Positions 8,794 to 16,492 of a stretch of 64,000 nt of DNA are shown piece by piece. Below the pieces are notes generated by a model. It worked only from the letters and a program-made list of their open reading frames with translations. It was not told the origin of the DNA and made no database searches. The DNA comes from Cytobacillus massiliigabonensis (lineage in GTDB: Bacteria > Bacillota > Bacilli > Bacillales > Cytobacillaceae), in the NCBI RefSeq assembly GCF_900199725.1, contig NZ_LT904904.1:1917674-1981673 (forward strand), in the 5' to 3' direction. Position 1 is the stretch's first letter, and every line of letters starts with the position of its first letter. A program made the position numbers and the translations under genes.

Positions 8794-9372
8794 ATGAAAA
8801 TACGAATACTGACAATCATAAGCATTTTAACCGTACTACTCCTTTCAGCATGTGGCAAAGGGGAATTAAAGGACGCTAAAAACTGGCCAGTACCAGATTT
8901 TACTTACACAGATCAAAATAATAAATCTTTTGGATTAGCAGATTTAGAAGGAAAAGTGTGGGTTGCAGATTTTATCTATACAGCCTGCCCAGATATTTGT
9001 CAGCCAATGACTTTTAATATGAGCAAATTGCAAGAAATGGCGAAAAAAGAAGACATTGAAAATATTGAATTTGTTTCCTTTAGTATAGACCCAGTTGTAG
9101 ATAAACCAGAAGTGTTAGCAGAATATAGCAAGCAATTTAATGCAGATTTAAAAAATTGGCATTTTCTTACTGGATATGCACAAAAGGATATAGAAGCATT
9201 TGCGATGGAAAATTTCAAAACAATTGTACAAAAGCCTGAAAATAGTGATACTGTCATTCATCAATCATATTTTTATTTAGTTAACCAAGAAGGAAAAATT
9301 CAACAGCTATATACCGGTGATAAAGAAGTTCCATATGAGGAAATTATTGATGATATAAAGACATTGCAATAG
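8794..9372 (+). CDS. ypmQ: SCO1/SenC-type copper chaperone lipoprotein
   Basis: 192 residues. A lipoprotein signal peptide ends LLSAC (Cys20). A thioredoxin-like fold carries CPDIC (Cys65, Cys69) and a distal His156, the three copper ligands of Sco proteins. Sco helps build the CuA centre of cytochrome c oxidase at the outer membrane face. AGGAGCGG precedes the ATG. First gene of the ypmQ-ypmR-ypmS order known from B. subtilis, though a terminator separates it from ypmR. Confidence 0.93.
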   Translation: MKIRILTIISILTVLLLSACGKGELKDAKNWPVPDFTYTDQNNKSFGLADLEGKVWVADFIYTACPDICQPMTFNMSKLQEMAKKEDIENIEFVSFSIDPVVDKPEVLAEYSKQFNADLKNWHFLTGYAQKDIEAFAMENFKTIVQKPENSDTVIHQSYFYLVNQEGKIQQLYTGDKEVPYEEIIDDIKTLQ

Positions 9373-9397
9373 ACCTACACGATAGGTCTATTTTTTC
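9369..9397 (+). terminator. Intrinsic terminator after ypmQ
   Basis: ATAGACCTA / TAGGTCTAT nine-bp stem with a CACGA loop and T6 tail. Confidence 0.9.
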
Positions 9398-9467
9398 TTG
9401 ATCCTTTTCTTAGTCAATATTTACATACGATCAAATAGGTTTGGAGCGTTATGTAATCTATTTTACG

Positions 9468-9476
9468 TGTTATAAT
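9468..9476 (+). promoter_or_regulatory. Extended -10 promoter before ypmR
   Basis: TGTTATAAT (TG, one base, TATAAT at 9471-9476) lies about 65 bp upstream of the chosen ypmR start; no good -35 is visible, which an extended -10 tolerates. Confidence 0.5.
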
Positions 9477-9543
9477 ATCAATACTAAGTGTCAAATAGCC
9501 CTACAGCTAGATGCTTCACTTTTCTAAAAAGCCGGGTGATAAA

Positions 9544-10380
9544 ATGAGAAAGATTATGCCATTCATTCTACTTAGTTTACTGTTTTTGGCTTCATGCAAT
9601 CCTAATTCAGTTATAAAGGAAAAACTAAATCAGCATAAAGAAGTAGCATTAATGATCAAGGAAAATGTTCCTGAAGAATTTATTCCTCAGGATATTAAAA
9701 TAGTTTCTGTTGGTGATTCATTAACACAAGGTGTTGGAGATACTACAAAACGTGGCGGTTATGTGCCATATCTAGAGGCATTGCTTGAAAAAGACAAATC
9801 GATTAATGATGCTTTATTTGACAACTTCGGAATTAGGGGAAATCGATCGGATCAGCTCTTAAAAAAGCTTGCATCAAGCGAGGTAAGGGAAGCTGTGAAA
9901 GAAGCAGATTATGTCATTGTAACTATAGGGGGCAATGATGTAATGAAAGTTGTACGGGAGAATTTCTCTAACTTAAATCTCAAAGTCTTTAGTGCGCAAA
10001 GAAGAATATATGAAGATAATTTGCACGGAGCATTGACTGCGGTCCGCAACGAAAATCCGAATAGCAAAATCATATTAGTTGGGCTGTATAACCCGTTTTT
10101 TAAGTGGTTTGCAGATGTAAGGGAAATTAATGTAATTATTGAAGAGTGGAATCATGCAAGTAAAAACGTATTAATGGAATACCCTAATACTTATTTTGTG
10201 GAGATTGCAGATCTTTTCTATGATGAAGGGGAAGAAATCCTGCATACAGATTATTTCCATCCAAACGATCATGGATATGAATTAATCGCTAACCGAATTT
10301 TCGATAAAATAAATATAGAGATACTAGAAAAGCCTTCAGCTGTTCCAGTTACGGCTGAAAACAAGGAGAATGGAAATTGA
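9544..10380 (+). CDS. ypmR: SGNH/GDSL-family lipase-esterase lipoprotein
   Basis: 278 residues from ATG 9544 (GGGTGAT upstream; the in-frame ATG at 9511 lacks a ribosome site). The lipobox is LASC. SGNH blocks are visible: block I GDSLTQGVGD (nucleophile Ser), block II around DNFGIRGNRSD, block III VTIGGNDV and block V DYFHPNDHGY (catalytic Asp and His). A surface-anchored hydrolase acting on an unknown ester. Its stop overlaps the ypmS start. Confidence 0.93.
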   Translation: MRKIMPFILLSLLFLASCNPNSVIKEKLNQHKEVALMIKENVPEEFIPQDIKIVSVGDSLTQGVGDTTKRGGYVPYLEALLEKDKSINDALFDNFGIRGNRSDQLLKKLASSEVREAVKEADYVIVTIGGNDVMKVVRENFSNLNLKVFSAQRRIYEDNLHGALTAVRNENPNSKIILVGLYNPFFKWFADVREINVIIEEWNHASKNVLMEYPNTYFVEIADLFYDEGEEILHTDYFHPNDHGYELIANRIFDKINIEILEKPSAVPVTAENKENGN

Positions 10381-10961
10381 AGGATCAGAAATGGAAAAAG
10401 CTTTTTTTTCTTTTGCTTAGTTTAATTGTAATATTTTTACTCGTTATATTCATATTATTGAAAACGCCAGCAACTGAGGAGAAGTATATAGCAGAAAATT
10501 TAAATACAGACGATTATGTTCCGTTTAAAATTCAAACAGATAAACAAGATCTAAACCAAGTAATCAATCATTATCTAAAAAAAGAGGGCTTAACAGGAGC
10601 GATTGATTATAAAGTCATTTTAAATGATGAAGTAGAACTATATGGGCTGATTCCTGTTTTTAGTCAAGATATCCAGCTAAAGCTTACATTCGAACCACAG
10701 GTTTTAGATAATGGCGACATTGTTCTTCAGCAGAAGTCCATATCAGTTGGGCAGCTGCAATTACCAGTCTCGTATGTTTTAAAATTTATTGGCGATAAAT
10801 ATAAACTTCCAAAAGGGGTGACTATTCACCCGAACGAAGAAAAAATTTATGTTTCATTGCAAAAAATGAAATTAAAGAGTGATGTGAAAGTAAAGGTTGA
10901 TGAATTCAACTTAAAAAATGACGATATACGTTTCACTTTATTAGTCCCAGTAAAAGATTAA
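10377..10961 (+). CDS. ypmS: YpmS family protein (DUF2140), membrane-anchored
   Basis: 194 residues, start TTG overlapping the TGA of ypmR (TTGA), with AAGGAGAATGG upstream. One N-terminal transmembrane helix (LFFLLLSLIVIFLLVIFILL) is followed by a beta-rich exterior domain typical of DUF2140. Function unknown; the conserved pairing with ypmR suggests a joint surface role. Confidence 0.9.
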   Translation: MKDQKWKKLFFLLLSLIVIFLLVIFILLKTPATEEKYIAENLNTDDYVPFKIQTDKQDLNQVINHYLKKEGLTGAIDYKVILNDEVELYGLIPVFSQDIQLKLTFEPQVLDNGDIVLQQKSISVGQLQLPVSYVLKFIGDKYKLPKGVTIHPNEEKIYVSLQKMKLKSDVKVKVDEFNLKNDDIRFTLLVPVKD

Positions 10962-10988
10962 AAGGCGTGACAGCAGTCATGCCTTTTA
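10960..10988. terminator. Bidirectional terminator between ypmS and the DUF4397 gene
   Basis: AAAAGGCGTGAC / GTCATGCCTTTT stem between convergent genes, with one G-T wobble. Confidence 0.8.
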
Positions 10989-11750
10989 TCCTTCAAACAT
11001 TATGGCTTCAAGCTCCGGCCCGTCAGCAACTGATCCAATAAAGAAGATAGAATATACTTTGTTTGGTTCTAAACGAACGTGAGGAATGGATAATACAACG
11101 TTTTTGGATCCTGCAATTCGTGCCTCAAGATCAACGGTCATTGGCGAAAGTCCGAGATAGCTCGTGAATTTGCGGTAGGCGATATTAGGGAAAATGACAT
11201 CTCTGTCCTTTACCGCAATATCGAAAGCTGGTGCATCATCCGCTAAATGAATGAATCTTAATTTTGTTTCCCCGTGTGGCACGTGATGCTCATCTTCCAA
11301 AGCAAGCCATTTTAAACTTTTTCCGGTCCCGCTGAATAGGAAAGTATAGTTTTTTCCTTGTCCGACGATAATCTTTCTGCTTAAGACGGTTGAAACCATA
11401 TTCCCAGCAGGATAGATGTCTACTTGATATTTTCCAGCTGGCAGAGATAGGTAGGTACTTGCTTCTTTAAATGGGAAGTCCTTTAATATCCTTGAACCAT
11501 TTACATAAATATCAACATTTGATGCATCATTGGAGCCATGAACGAAACGTATTTTTGCAGGATGAACTGCCCCGTTTTGAGGAAGGTTCATGTGCGTCCG
11601 CATAGAATGAGCAGCTAGTGTCATATATTTTAAGTGCTTCTGATAAAAAGCGATATGCATTGCAGGATCTATATATTTATAATAATTGGCTAATAAATCA
11701 TAATGTGCCGCTTTTTGAAAGTGATTTTCCTGATTTCTATTTAGAGACAT
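10986..11750 (-). CDS. DUF4397 domain protein
   Basis: 254 residues, GAGAGGT before the ATG at 11750. It has two related beta-sandwich repeats: VHGSNDASNVDIYVNG...LPAGKYQVDIYPAG and LADDAPAFDIAVKD...LSPMTVDLEARIAG, the DUF4397 pattern. There is no signal peptide; the N-terminus is a His/Tyr-rich helical stretch of about 60 residues. Function unknown; families of this kind are often cell-surface or spore-associated, which is only an inference here. Confidence 0.85.
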   Translation of the reverse strand: MSLNRNQENHFQKAAHYDLLANYYKYIDPAMHIAFYQKHLKYMTLAAHSMRTHMNLPQNGAVHPAKIRFVHGSNDASNVDIYVNGSRILKDFPFKEASTYLSLPAGKYQVDIYPAGNMVSTVLSRKIIVGQGKNYTFLFSGTGKSLKWLALEDEHHVPHGETKLRFIHLADDAPAFDIAVKDRDVIFPNIAYRKFTSYLGLSPMTVDLEARIAGSKNVVLSIPHVRLEPNKVYSIFFIGSVADGPELEAIMFEG

Positions 11751-11843
11751 ACCTCTCGCTCCTATCTAGGTCGTATACGTTAGTAACATATGCAGAACGA
11801 TCTAGGTTGGTGTCACGATATAGAATTCGTAACTAAAATGCAG

Positions 11844-11932
11844 TTTGCAAAAAAAACATAGAATTTGCAAAAAAAAATCGTATCTTTGCAAATCTACAGC
11901 GGTTTTCGCAAATAAAATAGTAATTTTCGCAA
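11844..11932 (+). repeat. Array of five helically phased TTTGCAA / TTTCGCAA motifs
   Basis: The GC centres lie at 11847, 11867, 11888, 11908 and 11929, spacings of 20, 21, 20 and 21 bp, i.e. two DNA turns. Three copies are TTTGCAA and two TTTCGCAA, several followed by A tracts. The array sits just upstream of the promoter at 11968-11996. It would present the motifs on one face of the helix, suiting a cooperatively bound protein or intrinsic bending. No ORF is present in 11751-12030. Confidence 0.75.
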
Positions 11933-11967
11933 AAATAACATGTTTTATGAAAAAGCAAAAATTTAGC

Positions 11968-11996
11968 TTTACTTATGGCTGAAAATTCCATATAAT
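11968..11996 (+). promoter_or_regulatory. Promoter of the leader-peptide/rsgA transcript
   Basis: TTTACT (11968-11973), 17-bp spacer, TATAAT (11991-11996). The transcript would begin near 12003 and carry a leader of about 200 nt before the GTPase start. Confidence 0.7.
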
Positions 11997-12030
11997 AAAA
12001 ACATATCAATGAAAAGGCGGGTGAAGTGTA

Positions 12031-12102
12031 ATGGAAAAATTATTAATTGTTCGTACGTTAATTGTAATTGATTCTTGCACAGCCCAATTCCATTCTGTTT
12101 GA
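12031..12102 (+). CDS. Putative 23-residue leader peptide
   Basis: ATG preceded by a good ribosome site (GGCGGGTGA, six bases before the ATG), then 23 codons to TGA at 12100-12102. The peptide begins MEKLLIVRTLIVID and is hydrophobic in its first half. Codons 16-19 contain the left arm of an alternative hairpin (12077-12086) that competes with the downstream terminator, the arrangement of ribosome-controlled attenuators. Expression is inferred from layout only. Confidence 0.6.
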   Translation: MEKLLIVRTLIVIDSCTAQFHSV

Positions 12103-12170
12103 TATTTGTAGAATTACGTTTGTCTTTCTATGCTTATTAAACCATGGGCTGTGTTGCCTATGGTTTTTTT
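12077..12170 (+). promoter_or_regulatory. Transcription attenuator: antiterminator and intrinsic terminator
   Basis: Terminator: AAACCATGGG (12139-12148) pairs with CCTATGGTTT (12157-12166), loop CTGTGTTG, then a T run to 12170. Competing helix: GCACAGCCCA (12077-12086, inside the leader ORF) pairs with TGGGCTGTGT (12145-12154), which uses up the terminator's left arm and loop. The two are mutually exclusive. A ribosome stalled early in the leader would leave 12077-12086 free and favour read-through into the GTPase gene; a ribosome further along would mask it and allow termination. Confidence 0.7.
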
Positions 12171-12206
12171 GTTGTACTTAATTTAAATAGCATGGAGGAA
12201 CAAACA

Positions 12207-13271
12207 TTGAAATTACAAACAATTGGTTTTAACGATTATTTTGAAAAAGAGTTTCAGCAATATAAAGATGCCGGCTATGCTGTTGGGCGGGTTGCTCTTG
12301 AACATAAAAGAATGTATCGGGTTTGGACGGAAGAGGAAGAGCTTTTGTGTGAAGTATCAGGTAAATTTTCTTTTTTAGCAGCTTCAAGGGATGATTATCC
12401 TGCTGTTGGAGACTGGGTTGTTTTGACAACGAGGGCAGGGGAAAAGCGCGGAACGATTCATGCGGTTCTGCCAAGAAAAAGCAAGTTCTCAAGAAAAGCA
12501 GCGGGAATAAATACAGAAGAACAAATCGTTGCAGCGAATGTAGATACGATCTTTTTAGTGAATTCGCTAAATGATGACTTAAACCTTAGACGGATAGAAA
12601 GGTATTTGCTTCTTTCCTGGGAGAGCGGTGCAAATCCTGTTATTGTCTTAACGAAAGCTGATTTATGTAATAATATAGAAGAAAAGCTTGCAGAAGTTGA
12701 TGCAATAGCAATGGGGGTTCCGGTTGTATCGGTCAGTGTGGTTGAAGAGACTGGTCTTGACGATATACAGCCGTATTTATTACCGGGTAAGACAGTTGCA
12801 CTCCTAGGATCTTCTGGTGTAGGAAAGTCCACTTTAACAAACTGCCTTTTAGGTGATGAAAAACAAAAAGTGCAAACGATTCGTGAAGGGGACGACAAGG
12901 GCAGACACACTACCACCCATCGGGAATTGATTTTGCTGCCTCAGGGAACAGTATTGATTGACACTCCTGGGATGAGGGAACTGCAGCTATGGGACAGTGA
13001 AAATGGTCTTGCTGAAAGCTTCACTGATATTGAGACTATGGCAGACGAATGCAAATTTCGTGATTGCACACATGAGAATGAACCAGGGTGTGCGGTTATT
13101 CATGCAATTGAAAATGGCTCATTAGATCAAAATCGCTTAACTAGTTACAAAAAGCTTCAAAAAGAACTTGCTTATCTTGAAAGAAAGCAAGATAAGCGGG
13201 CTCAGTCTGAAGAAAAAAAACGGTGGAAAAGTATCAGTAGCGGTTTGAAGCAGAAATATAAAAAAGTATAA
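12207..13271 (+). CDS. rsgA: Ribosome small-subunit-dependent GTPase (RsgA/YloQ paralogue)
   Basis: 354 residues from TTG 12207, chosen because GGAGG lies eight bases upstream; longer readings start inside the terminator. N-terminal OB-fold, then a circularly permuted GTPase with G4 TKAD, G1 GSSGVGKST, G2 region GRHTTTH and G3 DTPGMREL, then the zinc-binding CKFRDCTHENEPGCAV. RsgA proteins help mature the 30S subunit and hydrolyse GTP on it. The N-terminus (MKLQTIGFNDYFEKEF) is that of the second, non-YloQ type, so a housekeeping rsgA probably exists elsewhere. It is controlled by the leader described upstream. Confidence 0.9.
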   Translation: MKLQTIGFNDYFEKEFQQYKDAGYAVGRVALEHKRMYRVWTEEEELLCEVSGKFSFLAASRDDYPAVGDWVVLTTRAGEKRGTIHAVLPRKSKFSRKAAGINTEEQIVAANVDTIFLVNSLNDDLNLRRIERYLLLSWESGANPVIVLTKADLCNNIEEKLAEVDAIAMGVPVVSVSVVEETGLDDIQPYLLPGKTVALLGSSGVGKSTLTNCLLGDEKQKVQTIREGDDKGRHTTTHRELILLPQGTVLIDTPGMRELQLWDSENGLAESFTDIETMADECKFRDCTHENEPGCAVIHAIENGSLDQNRLTSYKKLQKELAYLERKQDKRAQSEEKKRWKSISSGLKQKYKKV

Positions 13272-13286
13272 GTTTTAAACACACTG

Positions 13287-13314
13287 CCTCTTCTTGATGA
13301 AGAGGTTATTTTTG
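13287..13314 (+). terminator. Intrinsic terminator after the RsgA paralogue
   Basis: CCTCTTC / GAAGAGG stem, TTGAT loop, T-rich tail. Confidence 0.85.
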
Positions 13315-13379
13315 TACATAGAAAAGTCCGTCTGATAATTGGAATTTGAACTTTTCTTTATAAATGGGCTAATACCCGT

Positions 13380-13407
13380 ACAGGTCAAGCACCTACAACA
13401 TAATTTA
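13380..13407 (+). promoter_or_regulatory. Possible sigma-K-type promoter of the YjcZ-like gene
   Basis: ACA near 13380-13382 and CATAATTTA at 13399-13407 fit the loose mother-cell consensus (AC, about 16 bp, CATAnnnTA). The match is short; the sporulation nature of the downstream gene makes it plausible. Confidence 0.35.
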
Positions 13408-13447
13408 ATATGGAAAATGCCCTATAATTTATGAGGAGTGAATGAAG

Positions 13448-13618
13448 ATGCAATATGGATATGGTGGTTGCGGTATTGATCCATGTTTTTCAGGTTACGG
13501 ATATCCCGTAGGCGGTGCTTATGGAGGAAATTGTGGATTCTCTGGCGGTTTTGCCTTGATTGTTGTGTTGTTTATTCTGCTAATCATCATCGGTGCAAGC
13601 TGTTACGGTGCTTGGTAA
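13448..13618 (+). CDS. yjcZ: YjcZ/SscA-type small Gly-Tyr-rich sporulation protein
   Basis: 56 residues, ATG nine bases after GAGGAG. The N-terminal half is Gly/Tyr/Cys-rich (MQYGYGGCGIDPCFSGYGYP); the C-terminal half is a membrane-like segment FALIVVLFILLIIIGASCYGAW, the hallmark of the YjcZ family of small spore proteins. Its role is probably in spore coat assembly or forespore membrane, by analogy only. An overlapping longer open frame in another phase is an artefact. Confidence 0.88.
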   Translation: MQYGYGGCGIDPCFSGYGYPVGGAYGGNCGFSGGFALIVVLFILLIIIGASCYGAW

Positions 13619-13634
13619 ATAAAAAACTTGGATG

Positions 13635-13661
13635 CTGTCTCCTTTCAGGAGGCAGTTTTTT
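13635..13661 (+). terminator. Intrinsic terminator after the YjcZ-like gene
   Basis: CTGTCTCCT / AGGAGGCAG stem (one mismatch), TTC loop, T5 plus a second T run. Confidence 0.85.
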
Positions 13662-13701
13662 ATTTTTTTAATAAGTAGAATACTGGAATTTCAAATTCTC
13701 C

Positions 13702-13727
13702 ATGAAAGAATCAGACAATCCTTTCAT
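13702..13727. promoter_or_regulatory. Candidate activator-binding inverted repeat
   Basis: ATGAAAG (13702-13708) and CTTTCAT (13721-13727) are perfectly inverted and 12 bp apart, centred about 60 bp before the predicted transcription start of yodT. This is a suitable place for the sigma-54 activator encoded at 18725. No copy was found before kamA, so the assignment is tentative. Confidence 0.4.
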
Positions 13728-13748
13728 ATACTTTATTAGCTGAAAATT

Positions 13749-13766
13749 ATTGCACTGGACTTGCTT
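13749..13766 (+). promoter_or_regulatory. Sigma-54 type promoter before yodT
   Basis: TTGCAC at 13750-13755 and TTGCT at 13761-13765 have the exact -24/-12 spacing of sigma-54 (SigL) promoters. The usual GG at -24 is TG here, so it is weaker than the kamA promoter. Predicted start about 13776, only about 11 bp before the ATG. Confidence 0.5.
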
Positions 13767-13786
13767 AAACTGGATGGAGGGAGTTT

Positions 13787-15139
13787 ATGACGCAAACAAA
13801 TTTAATTAAGCCAATGCTCGAAACGATTTATCCCGTCATTGATTATGGAAAAGGAGTCTACTTGTACGACAAAACTGGAAAGGAATACTTGGATGCATCA
13901 TCGGGAGCGATTACTGCGAATATTGGTCATGGTGTAGAAGAAATTATTGAGGCGATGCATGAACAAGCGAAGCGGGTTTCCTTTGTCTATCGATCACAGT
14001 TTACAAGTGAAGCTGCAGAGAATCTTGCAAAAAAGATTGCTGAGTTGTCAATTGGTGATTTAAATTGGAGTTTTTTTGTGAATAGCGGTTCAGAAGCTAC
14101 AGAAACAGCAATGAAAATCGCTATCCAATATTGGCAGGAAAAGGGAGTTTACACAAAAAATAAAGTTCTATCGCGCTGGATGAGTTATCACGGCATCACG
14201 CTTGGAGCTCTCTCTATGTCTGGGCATACCGGCAGAAGAGCAAGATTCATCCCGCTTCTTGAAGACTTCCCAGTTATTCACCCGCCATATTGCTACAGAT
14301 GCCCTTACAATCGTGAGGCACCAGAATGCGGGTATGTTTGTGCTCAGGAGCTTGATACCGTCATCAAACGAATAGGTGCAGAACAAATTGCAGCATTTAT
14401 TGCTGAACCGATTATTGGTGCTTCTGGCGGGGCGATCACTCCTCCGAAAGATTACTATAAGGTGATCAAAGAGATTTGTGAAAAAAACAACATTCTTTTC
14501 ATCGCTGATGAGGTAATGACAGGGTTCGGCCGGACTGGACCGATGCTTGCCTGTGAGCATTGGGACATTGAGCCTGATATTGTCGCACTTGGAAAAGGAA
14601 TGGGTGCTGGGTATGCCCCGATTGCAGCTGCATTGGTAAGCGAACGAATTATGGAACCTATTTTACAAGGATCAAAGGTTGTCATGAGCGGGCATACATT
14701 GAGTGCAAATCCGCAATCGTGTGCTGTATCGCTTGCAGTCTTGGAATATTTGGATAAAAACGAAATTATGAAAGAGATTGACGAGAAAAGCAAGTATATC
14801 TTTGAAAAACTAGCTGAGCTTCAGAAGAAGTATCCGTTCATCGGAGATATTCGTGGAAAAGGACTGATGATTGGTCTGGAATTTGTGGAAAATCAAGCGA
14901 ATAAAACTCCATTTCCACGCTCATTTCTATTCACACAAAAGTTCATTGGGCAAGCGGAAAAATGCGGGATAATCCTTTATCCGGCAGGTGCAGGGATAGA
15001 TGGAGTGAACGGAGATGCTATCTTAATTGCTCCTCCTCTAACGATAACGATTCCAGAAATAGATGAATTAGTGATGCGGCTACATGAAACACTTCAATTA
15101 TTCACAGCAAACTATTTAATAAAAGAGGATGATGCATAA
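13787..15139 (+). CDS. yodT: Class III aminotransferase of the beta-lysine locus
   Basis: 450 residues, strong GGAGGGAG ribosome site. A PLP class-III transaminase: FVNSGSEATETAMK (phosphate-binding), IADEVMTGFGRTG (PLP Asp) and ALGKGMGAGYAPIAA with the Schiff-base lysine. The gene order with CoA-transferase, deacetylase and acetyltransferase genes matches the B. subtilis kamA-yodP-Q-R-S-T set, in reverse order. It probably transaminates an acetylated beta-lysine intermediate; the substrate is inferred. The stop overlaps the next start (TAATG). Confidence 0.9.
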   Translation: MTQTNLIKPMLETIYPVIDYGKGVYLYDKTGKEYLDASSGAITANIGHGVEEIIEAMHEQAKRVSFVYRSQFTSEAAENLAKKIAELSIGDLNWSFFVNSGSEATETAMKIAIQYWQEKGVYTKNKVLSRWMSYHGITLGALSMSGHTGRRARFIPLLEDFPVIHPPYCYRCPYNREAPECGYVCAQELDTVIKRIGAEQIAAFIAEPIIGASGGAITPPKDYYKVIKEICEKNNILFIADEVMTGFGRTGPMLACEHWDIEPDIVALGKGMGAGYAPIAAALVSERIMEPILQGSKVVMSGHTLSANPQSCAVSLAVLEYLDKNEIMKEIDEKSKYIFEKLAELQKKYPFIGDIRGKGLMIGLEFVENQANKTPFPRSFLFTQKFIGQAEKCGIILYPAGAGIDGVNGDAILIAPPLTITIPEIDELVMRLHETLQLFTANYLIKEDDA

Positions 15140-15831
15140 TGGAAAACTCCTTTAATAAAATCATCACGATGGAACAAGCAATGGAGAACTTTCAAGATGG
15201 AATGACGATTATTTTTGGCGGCTTTGGGGGCATTGGATCGCCACCAACGATCATTGATGGCATCCTTGAAAAAGGAGTAAAAAAATTAACACTAATAGGA
15301 AATGATACCGGATTTCCACATATCGGCATTGGCAAGATAGTAAGTGAAGGCAGAGCTATTAAAATTATCGCTTCTCATATAGGCTCAAACCCTGTTGCAG
15401 GGCAATTAATGACTGAAGGCAAACTGGAAGTTGAATTTTCACCCCAAGGAATTTTAGCAGAAAGAATTCGTGCTGGGGGAGTAGGATTGGGAGCGATTTT
15501 ATCAGATATCGGCATGGATAATGATATGGTTGCGGGCGGAAAACAAAAACTGCTAGTGGAAGGAAAGGAATACTTAGTTGAAACCGCTTTGACGGGTGAT
15601 GTTTCTATTATTTTTGCAAAAAAAGCAGATCCATATGGGAACTTAATTTATGACAAAAGTGCACGAAATACCAATCCTTTAGTTGCCATGGCTGGGAATA
15701 TCACCATTGCCGAAGTGGAAGAAATTGTTCCGCTAGGGAGCTTAGAACCTGATGAAATTACAACCCCAGGTGTGTTTGTAGATTATATCGTTTCTTCAAA
15801 AGGGGTGAATTGGACATGGGCTTGGGAATAG
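15139..15831 (+). CDS. yodS: CoA-transferase subunit A
   Basis: 230 residues of the acetoacetate/butyrate CoA-transferase alpha family: GMTIIFGGFGGIGSPPTIIDGIL glycine-rich start and GGKQKLLVEGKEYLVETAL. It pairs with the next gene as a heteromer that moves CoA between carboxylates. The N-terminus lies directly on the yodT stop, and the end overlaps yodR by about 16 bp, so the three are translationally coupled. Confidence 0.92.
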   Translation: MENSFNKIITMEQAMENFQDGMTIIFGGFGGIGSPPTIIDGILEKGVKKLTLIGNDTGFPHIGIGKIVSEGRAIKIIASHIGSNPVAGQLMTEGKLEVEFSPQGILAERIRAGGVGLGAILSDIGMDNDMVAGGKQKLLVEGKEYLVETALTGDVSIIFAKKADPYGNLIYDKSARNTNPLVAMAGNITIAEVEEIVPLGSLEPDEITTPGVFVDYIVSSKGVNWTWAWE

Positions 15832-16454
15832 ATGTCCGGAATCAAATAGCAAGAAGAGCTGCCGAGGAAATAAAGAATGGGATGGTTGTAAATCTAGGGA
15901 TTGGTATTCCTTCACTAGTACCTAACCATTTACCAGATTATATTAATGTCATGTTTCATGCGGAAAATGGGATTACAGGGATGGGTCCAAGTCCGAAAAA
16001 GGGGGATGAGGATGAAAATCTATGTAATGCTGGCGGTTTTCCTGTAACAGTTGTACCAGGAGCTTCTTATTGCGATAGTGCGATTTCTTTTGGAATGATC
16101 CGCAGAGGGAGAGTAGATATGACGATTCTTGGGTCATTGGAAGTTAGCGAAAAAGGAGATCTTGCCAATTGGATCGTTCCCGGAAAAAAAGTGCCGGGAA
16201 TGGGTGGAGCCATGGAGCTTGCTCAAAAAGCAAAAAAAGTCATTGTATTGATGAATCATGTTGATAAGCATGGGAAACCCAAAATTGTGAAAGAATGTTC
16301 TCTCCCTTTAACATCAGCAAGATGTGTCGATTTAATTATTACAGAAATGGGTGTATTCGAAATTACAACTGATGGCTTACACTTAAAAGAAATATTTTCA
16401 CCGTATTCATTTGAAGACATTAGGACAAAAACGGGCTGTAATATTCACTGGTAG
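15816..16454 (+). CDS. yodR: CoA-transferase subunit B
   Basis: About 213 residues from ATG 15816 (AGGGGTGA upstream; TTG 15810 is the alternative). It has the subunit-B signature VNLGIGIPSLVPNHLP and the catalytic glutamate in FHAENGITGMGP. Forms the active enzyme with YodS. Within the lysine route it should activate the keto/amino acid product to its CoA ester before thiolytic breakdown. Confidence 0.92.
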   Translation: MGLGIDVRNQIARRAAEEIKNGMVVNLGIGIPSLVPNHLPDYINVMFHAENGITGMGPSPKKGDEDENLCNAGGFPVTVVPGASYCDSAISFGMIRRGRVDMTILGSLEVSEKGDLANWIVPGKKVPGMGGAMELAQKAKKVIVLMNHVDKHGKPKIVKECSLPLTSARCVDLIITEMGVFEITTDGLHLKEIFSPYSFEDIRTKTGCNIHW

Positions 16455-16492
16455 AGTACATTTCTACCACGGATGAAAAAAGGAGTGTTGTC

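Noticed and set aside
12458..12916. 152-codon open frame on the minus strand
   Set aside because: It lies wholly inside the RsgA-type gene, has no ribosome site and no recognisable protein pattern.
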